Below are positions 60,760-64,000 of a stretch of DNA of 64,000 nt, piece after piece. The stretch's first letter is position 1; each line of letters starts with the position of its first letter. This DNA is from Teichococcus oryzae. Lineage in GTDB: Bacteria > Pseudomonadota > Alphaproteobacteria > Acetobacterales > Acetobacteraceae. Position numbers and translations under genes: made by a program. The stretch covers positions 1-64,000 of the forward strand of contig NZ_VUKA01000011.1 in the NCBI RefSeq assembly GCF_008386565.1, given 5' to 3'. The notes beneath the pieces are model-generated. The model worked only from the letters and a program-made list of their open reading frames with translations, searched no databases and was not told the origin of the DNA.

Positions 60760-62060
60760 CCAGCGTGATGGGCGCCTTGTTCGGCGCATTGTTCGGCATG
60801 CTGGCGGTCGGAGCCTGGGTGGGGATCGCGCTGATCGCCACCTCGCTGGTGCTGCTCTACACCTTCCGCAACCTGCCGGTTGACCGGCTGCTGGCGCAGT
60901 ACACCTTCAACATTCTGACCACGCCCGAGCTGGTGGCCCTGCCCCTGTTCATCCTGATGGGCGAGTTCCTGTTCCGCACGCGGCTGTCGCGCTCGCTGTT
61001 CAACGGCTTGTCGCCCTGGGCGGCGCTGCTGCCGGGGCGGCTGCTGCATGTCAACGTCGTCGGCTGCACCATCTTCGCGGCGATCTCCGGCTCCTCCGCG
61101 GCGACCACGCAGGTGGTCGGGCGCATCGCGCTCAACGAGCTGAACGCGCGCGGCTATGACAAGCGGATCGCCATCGGCAGCCTGGCGGGCGCCGGAACGC
61201 TGGGCTTCCTGATCCCGCCTTCCAGCGTCATGATCATCTATGGCGTGCTGGCCGATGAATCGGTGCTGCGCCTGTTCACGGCCGGCGTGCTGCCCGGCCT
61301 GCTGCTGGCGGCCTGCTTCATGGCCTGGGTGATGATCCACAGCACCATCAATCCAGCCTTGTTGCCCGCGCGCTCGGCGGAGGAGCGCGGCATGACCTTC
61401 GGCCAGCGCCTCGCCGCGCTGCGCGAGCTGGCGCCGACGCTGTTCCTGATCCTGTGCGTGCTGGGCTCGATGTATGCCGGCATCGCCACGCCGTCGGAGG
61501 CGGCGGCGGTGGGCGTGCTGGGCGCCGTGCTGGTCAGCGGATTGCAGGGGGAGCTGAACTGGCCGACCCTGCGCGCCGTGGGGCTTGGCGCGGCGCAGAC
61601 CTGCGGCATGATCGGGCTGATCGTCCTGGGCGCCTCGATCCTGGGCAATGTCGCCGCCGTCCTGGGCGTGCCGCGTCAGGTGGCGGAAATCGTCACCTCC
61701 TGGGGCCTGTCCCCGCTGATGCTGATCGTGGCGCTGACGCTGCTCTACCTGGTGCTGGGCTGCTTCCTGGACGGCTTCTCGATGATCGTCATGACGCTGC
61801 CGGTGGTGCTGCCGCTGGTGCTGGCGGCGGGCTTCGACAAGCTGTGGTTCGGCATCTACCTGGTGATCGCGGTGGAGATGGCGCAGATCACGCCGCCGGT
61901 GGGCTTCAACCTGTTCGTGATCCAGGGCCTGACGGGAGAACCGCTCAGCACCATCGCGCGGGTGACGTTGCCCTACCTGCTGATCATGGTGGCGTTCGTC
62001 TTCCTGCTGGTGATGGCGCCGGGCATTGTCAGCCTGTTGCCGTCTGTTCTGCTGGGCTGA
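60756..62060 (+). CDS. dctM: TRAP transporter large permease (DctM)
   Basis: A 434-residue permease with about 12 membrane segments. It starts FGMLAVGAWVGIALIATSLV; contains FILMGEFLFRTRLSRSLF, AAISGSSAATTQVVGRIAL, AGAGTLGFLIPPSSVMIIYG, a second half repeat (VVLPLVLAAGFDKLWFGIYL) and ITPPVGFNLFVIQGL. These are the DctM family patterns of the substrate pathway. It completes the receptor-small-large TRAP set in one operon with tight overlaps. A strong hairpin follows, shared with the convergent FAH gene. Confidence 0.94.
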   Translation: MTSVMGALFGALFGMLAVGAWVGIALIATSLVLLYTFRNLPVDRLLAQYTFNILTTPELVALPLFILMGEFLFRTRLSRSLFNGLSPWAALLPGRLLHVNVVGCTIFAAISGSSAATTQVVGRIALNELNARGYDKRIAIGSLAGAGTLGFLIPPSSVMIIYGVLADESVLRLFTAGVLPGLLLAACFMAWVMIHSTINPALLPARSAEERGMTFGQRLAALRELAPTLFLILCVLGSMYAGIATPSEAAAVGVLGAVLVSGLQGELNWPTLRAVGLGAAQTCGMIGLIVLGASILGNVAAVLGVPRQVAEIVTSWGLSPLMLIVALTLLYLVLGCFLDGFSMIVMTLPVVLPLVLAAGFDKLWFGIYLVIAVEMAQITPPVGFNLFVIQGLTGEPLSTIARVTLPYLLIMVAFVFLLVMAPGIVSLLPSVLLG

Positions 62061-62070
62061 TCCAGCCGGG

Positions 62071-62096
62071 GGGAGCGGCGGCCTGCCGCCGCTCCC
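62071..62096. terminator. Bidirectional hairpin terminator
   Basis: GGGAGCGGCGGC (62071-62082) pairs perfectly with GCCGCCGCTCCC (62085-62096) around a two-base centre, ten bases after the dctM stop and six bases before the stop of the convergent FAH gene. Confidence 0.65.
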
Positions 62097-62102
62097 GTTC
62101 CA

Positions 62103-62792
62103 TCAGGCGGTGTAGGTGACGCGGATCTCGCCCACGCCTTCGCAGGTGCCGTGCAGGCTGTCGCCGGGCTTCACGGCGCTGACGCCGGCGGGCGTGCCGG
62201 TCATGATCAGGTCGCCCGGCAGCAGTTCCACATAGCGGGAAAGAAAGGCGATGCTTTCCGGCACGGACCAGATCATCTGGTTCATGTCGCCGGTCTGCTG
62301 CACCTTGCCGTTCACCGAAACCTCGATCTTGCCCTTGGTCGGGTGGCCGATCCTGGCCGCGGGCACGATGGCGCTGATCGGCGCGGACTGGTCGAAGCCC
62401 TTCGACAACTCCCAGGGCCGGCCCATCTTCTTGGCCACCGCCTGGATGTCCCGCCGCGTCATGTCGAGGCCGATGGCATAGCCATAGACATGGTTCAGCG
62501 CCTCGGATTCGGCGATGTCCTTGCCGCCCTTGCCGATCGCCACCACCAGCTCGATCTCGTGATGCAGGTCCTGCGTCTGCACGGGGAAGGGCAGGGTGCC
62601 GCCGCCCGGCACCACGGCTGTCGCCGGCTTGGCGAAGAAGAAGGGCGGCTCCCGATCCGGGTCATGGCCCATTTCCCGGGCGTGTTCGGCATAGTTGCGG
62701 CCGACGCACCAGATGCGGCGAACGGGAAAAACGCCAGCCTCCCCTTCCACGGGCACGGTGGCCGGCTCCGGCGCCTCGATGACATACTGCAT
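62103..62792 (-). CDS. Fumarylacetoacetate hydrolase family protein
   Basis: A 229-residue FAH-superfamily enzyme. RIWCVGRNYAEHAREMGHDP begins the FAH fold; FAKPATAVVPGGG, HEIELVVAIGKGG (metal-binding Glu pair), GYAIGLDMTRRDIQ, FSLSKGFDQSAPI-like KGFDQSAPISAIVP, and LPGDLIMTGTPAGVSAVKPGD are present. Relatives include acylpyruvases, oxaloacetate decarboxylases and 2-keto-4-hydroxy acid hydrolases; it should act on a 2-oxo acid or 1,3-diketone. It is convergent with the TRAP operon, so a link to the same acid pathway is likely but not proven. Confidence 0.9.
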   Translation of the reverse strand: MQYVIEAPEPATVPVEGEAGVFPVRRIWCVGRNYAEHAREMGHDPDREPPFFFAKPATAVVPGGGTLPFPVQTQDLHHEIELVVAIGKGGKDIAESEALNHVYGYAIGLDMTRRDIQAVAKKMGRPWELSKGFDQSAPISAIVPAARIGHPTKGKIEVSVNGKVQQTGDMNQMIWSVPESIAFLSRYVELLPGDLIMTGTPAGVSAVKPGDSLHGTCEGVGEIRVTYTA

Positions 62793-62915
62793 GCGGATCG
62801 CTCTCCCCCAGGCCCGCGGGCGGGGCCGGTTATGGTTCGCCGGAATGGGTAGGAGGGGGGCAGGAACCCGTCAAGCGCCGTGGTGGCCAGGGCGCGGGAA
62901 GGCAGGAGGCTGGGC

Positions 62916-64000
62916 ATGGGCCGGTACCACAGCGACTTCCAGGGCGAGCGCCATCGCTTCGCGGATCTGCGCGAGGTGCTCGCCAAGGCCTCCCCCCGCC
63001 GTTCCGGGGATGAACTGGCCGGGCTGGCGGCGGAAAGCGACGCGCAACGCGTGGCGGCGCGCGCCGTGCTGGCCGACCTGCCGCTCACCCGCTTCCTGGA
63101 GGAGCCGCTCATTCCCTATGAAGCGGACGAGGTGACGCGGCTGATCCAGGACACGCATGACGCCGCCGCCTTCGCGCCGCTCCGCCACCTGACGGTCGGC
63201 GGCTTCCGCGACTGGCTCCTGTCCTATGACGCCACGCCGGGCGCCCTGGCGGCCATCGCCCCTGGCCTGACGCCAGAGATGGTGGCCGCCATTTCCAAGC
63301 TGATGCGCAACCAGGACCTCATCTCGGTTGCGCGGCGCTGCCGGGTGGTGACCGGCTTCCGCTCCACCATCGGCCTGCCGGGGCGGCTTTCCACCCGCCT
63401 GCAGCCGAACCATCCGGCCGATGATCTGCGCGGCATCGCCGCCGCCACCCTGGACGGCCTGCTGCACGGGGCCGGGGATGCGGTGATCGGGGTCAATCCC
63501 GCGACCGACAGCGTGGCCAATGGCATGGCGCTGCTGGACATGCTGGATGGGCTGCGCGCGCGGCATGGCATTCCCGCCCAGAGCTGTGTGCTGGCGCATG
63601 TGACCAACACCATCCGCATGATCGAGCGCGGGGCGCCGGTGGACCTTGTCTTCCAGTCCATCGCCGGGACGGAGGCCGCCAATGCCGGCTTCGGCGTCAG
63701 CCTCTCCGTGCTGCGCGAGGCGCAGGAGGCGGCGCTGTCCCTTGGGCGGGGGACGGTCGGCGACAATGTGATGTATTTCGAGACGGGGCAGGGCGCCGCG
63801 CTTTCCGCGGATGCGCATCACGGCATCGACCAGCAGACCGTGGAGGCGCGCGCCTATGCCGTGGCGCGTGCCTTCCGGCCGCTGCTGGTGAACACGGTAG
63901 TCGGCTTCATCGGGCCGGAATACCTGTATGACGGCAAGCAGATCATCCGCGCCGGGCTGGAAGACCATTTCTGCGCCAAGCTGCTCGGCGTGCCGATGGG
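62916..64000 (+). CDS. eutB: Ethanolamine ammonia-lyase large subunit, N-terminal part
   Basis: About 361 codons are visible, cut by the window edge; the full family length is about 460 residues. EutB with EutC converts ethanolamine to acetaldehyde and ammonia using adenosylcobalamin. Signatures: LAKASPRRSGDELAGLAAES, LADLPLTRFLEEPLIPYE, SVARRCRVVTGFRSTIGLPG, GLPGRLSTRLQPNHPADD, VIGVNPATDSV, VLAHVTNTIRMIERG and FQSIAGTEAANAGFG. The ATG at 62916 is six bases after AGGAGG. It is divergent from the FAH gene. Whether eutC and an ethanolamine transporter follow is not visible. Confidence 0.95.
   Translation, partial: MGRYHSDFQGERHRFADLREVLAKASPRRSGDELAGLAAESDAQRVAARAVLADLPLTRFLEEPLIPYEADEVTRLIQDTHDAAAFAPLRHLTVGGFRDWLLSYDATPGALAAIAPGLTPEMVAAISKLMRNQDLISVARRCRVVTGFRSTIGLPGRLSTRLQPNHPADDLRGIAAATLDGLLHGAGDAVIGVNPATDSVANGMALLDMLDGLRARHGIPAQSCVLAHVTNTIRMIERGAPVDLVFQSIAGTEAANAGFGVSLSVLREAQEAALSLGRGTVGDNVMYFETGQGAALSADAHHGIDQQTVEARAYAVARAFRPLLVNTVVGFIGPEYLYDGKQIIRAGLEDHFCAKLLGVPM

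Noticed and set aside
59214-61340. A 708-codon open frame on the minus strand across the TRAP genes
   Set aside because: Its product is Gln/Arg/Gly-rich with no recognisable fold, while the opposite strand holds the complete dctPQM set.
1-64000. CRISPR arrays, tRNA or rRNA genes, transposases and prophage genes
   Set aside because: I looked for regular direct repeats with spacers, tRNA-like cloverleaf ends and transposase or phage motifs and found none; the only regular repeats are the origin iterons.

Overview
The window looks like a high-GC alphaproteobacterium of the Acetobacteraceae/Roseomonas type. This rests on protein style rather than a database match: a CtrA-type regulator beside flbT, HWE-family histidine kinases, a Bug-type solute receptor, DUF3297, and a Che3/CheS3-type chemosensory operon. 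Near the middle lies a complete plasmid-style replication and partition module (iterons and an AT-rich stretch, repA, parB, parA, and palindromes in front of parA). The window is therefore probably part of a large plasmid or chromid, not an ordinary chromosomal segment. Housekeeping-type genes (pdxA, pdxJ, an rpoD-like sigma factor, an HU-like protein) sit on the same stretch, which fits a chromid.

Layout. 1-1.1 kb: end of pdxA and pdxJ (vitamin B6). 1.3-3.4 kb: membrane HWE histidine kinase. 3.5-6.2 kb: quinone/aromatic stress locus (glyoxalase-fold dioxygenase, WrbA-type quinone reductase, divergent LysR regulator). 6.2-10.3 kb: esterase, Cys/Met PLP enzyme, NTF2-like protein, Bug receptor with a 68-residue partner. 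10.6-12.9 kb: MFS transporter and PRC-barrel protein, divergent from an HU-like protein. 12.9-23.9 kb: one minus-strand operon, transcribed cheW-cheR(TPR)-cheW-mcp-cheA(REC)-cheB-hybrid kinase-hybrid kinase. 24.0-26.6 kb: hydratase and rpoD-like sigma factor. 26.6-32.3 kb: replication origin, repA, parAB, and a DUF2786 plus metallohydrolase pair. 32.4-38.4 kb: cupin, glycogen-debranching-like enzyme, GAF-HWE kinase, GH13 alpha-glucosidase. 38.5-43.4 kb: oligopeptide-type receptor, M20 amidohydrolase, PHB-depolymerase-like esterase, SDR. 43.5-46.2 kb: beta-propeller, deacetylase and sterol-desaturase-family operon. 46.3-50.9 kb: SDR epimerase, MoeB-rhodanese with a MoaD/ThiS carrier, M20 peptidase. 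51.3-52.6 kb: CtrA-like regulator with a dead receiver, and flbT. 53.2-55.2 kb: a 50-bp palindrome, DUF3297, a membrane protein, a D-lactate dehydrogenase-like enzyme. 55.3-62.8 kb: hydantoinase A/B, a complete TRAP transporter, an FAH-family hydrolase. 62.9 kb to the edge: ethanolamine ammonia-lyase large subunit (eutB), cut by the window.

How the parts may work together. The chemosensory operon is built for phosphorelay, not flagellar switching: it has no CheY or diguanylate cyclase, and CheA-REC feeds two hybrid kinases. The closest known design is the Rhodospirillum centenum Che3 system. The hydantoinase-TRAP-FAH block reads as uptake and opening of a cyclic amide or organic acid. The iterons also occur as isolated copies just at stop codons at 32.27 and 43.36 kb, and the parA palindrome core recurs at 43.6 kb. 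These may be secondary sites of the replication/partition machinery.
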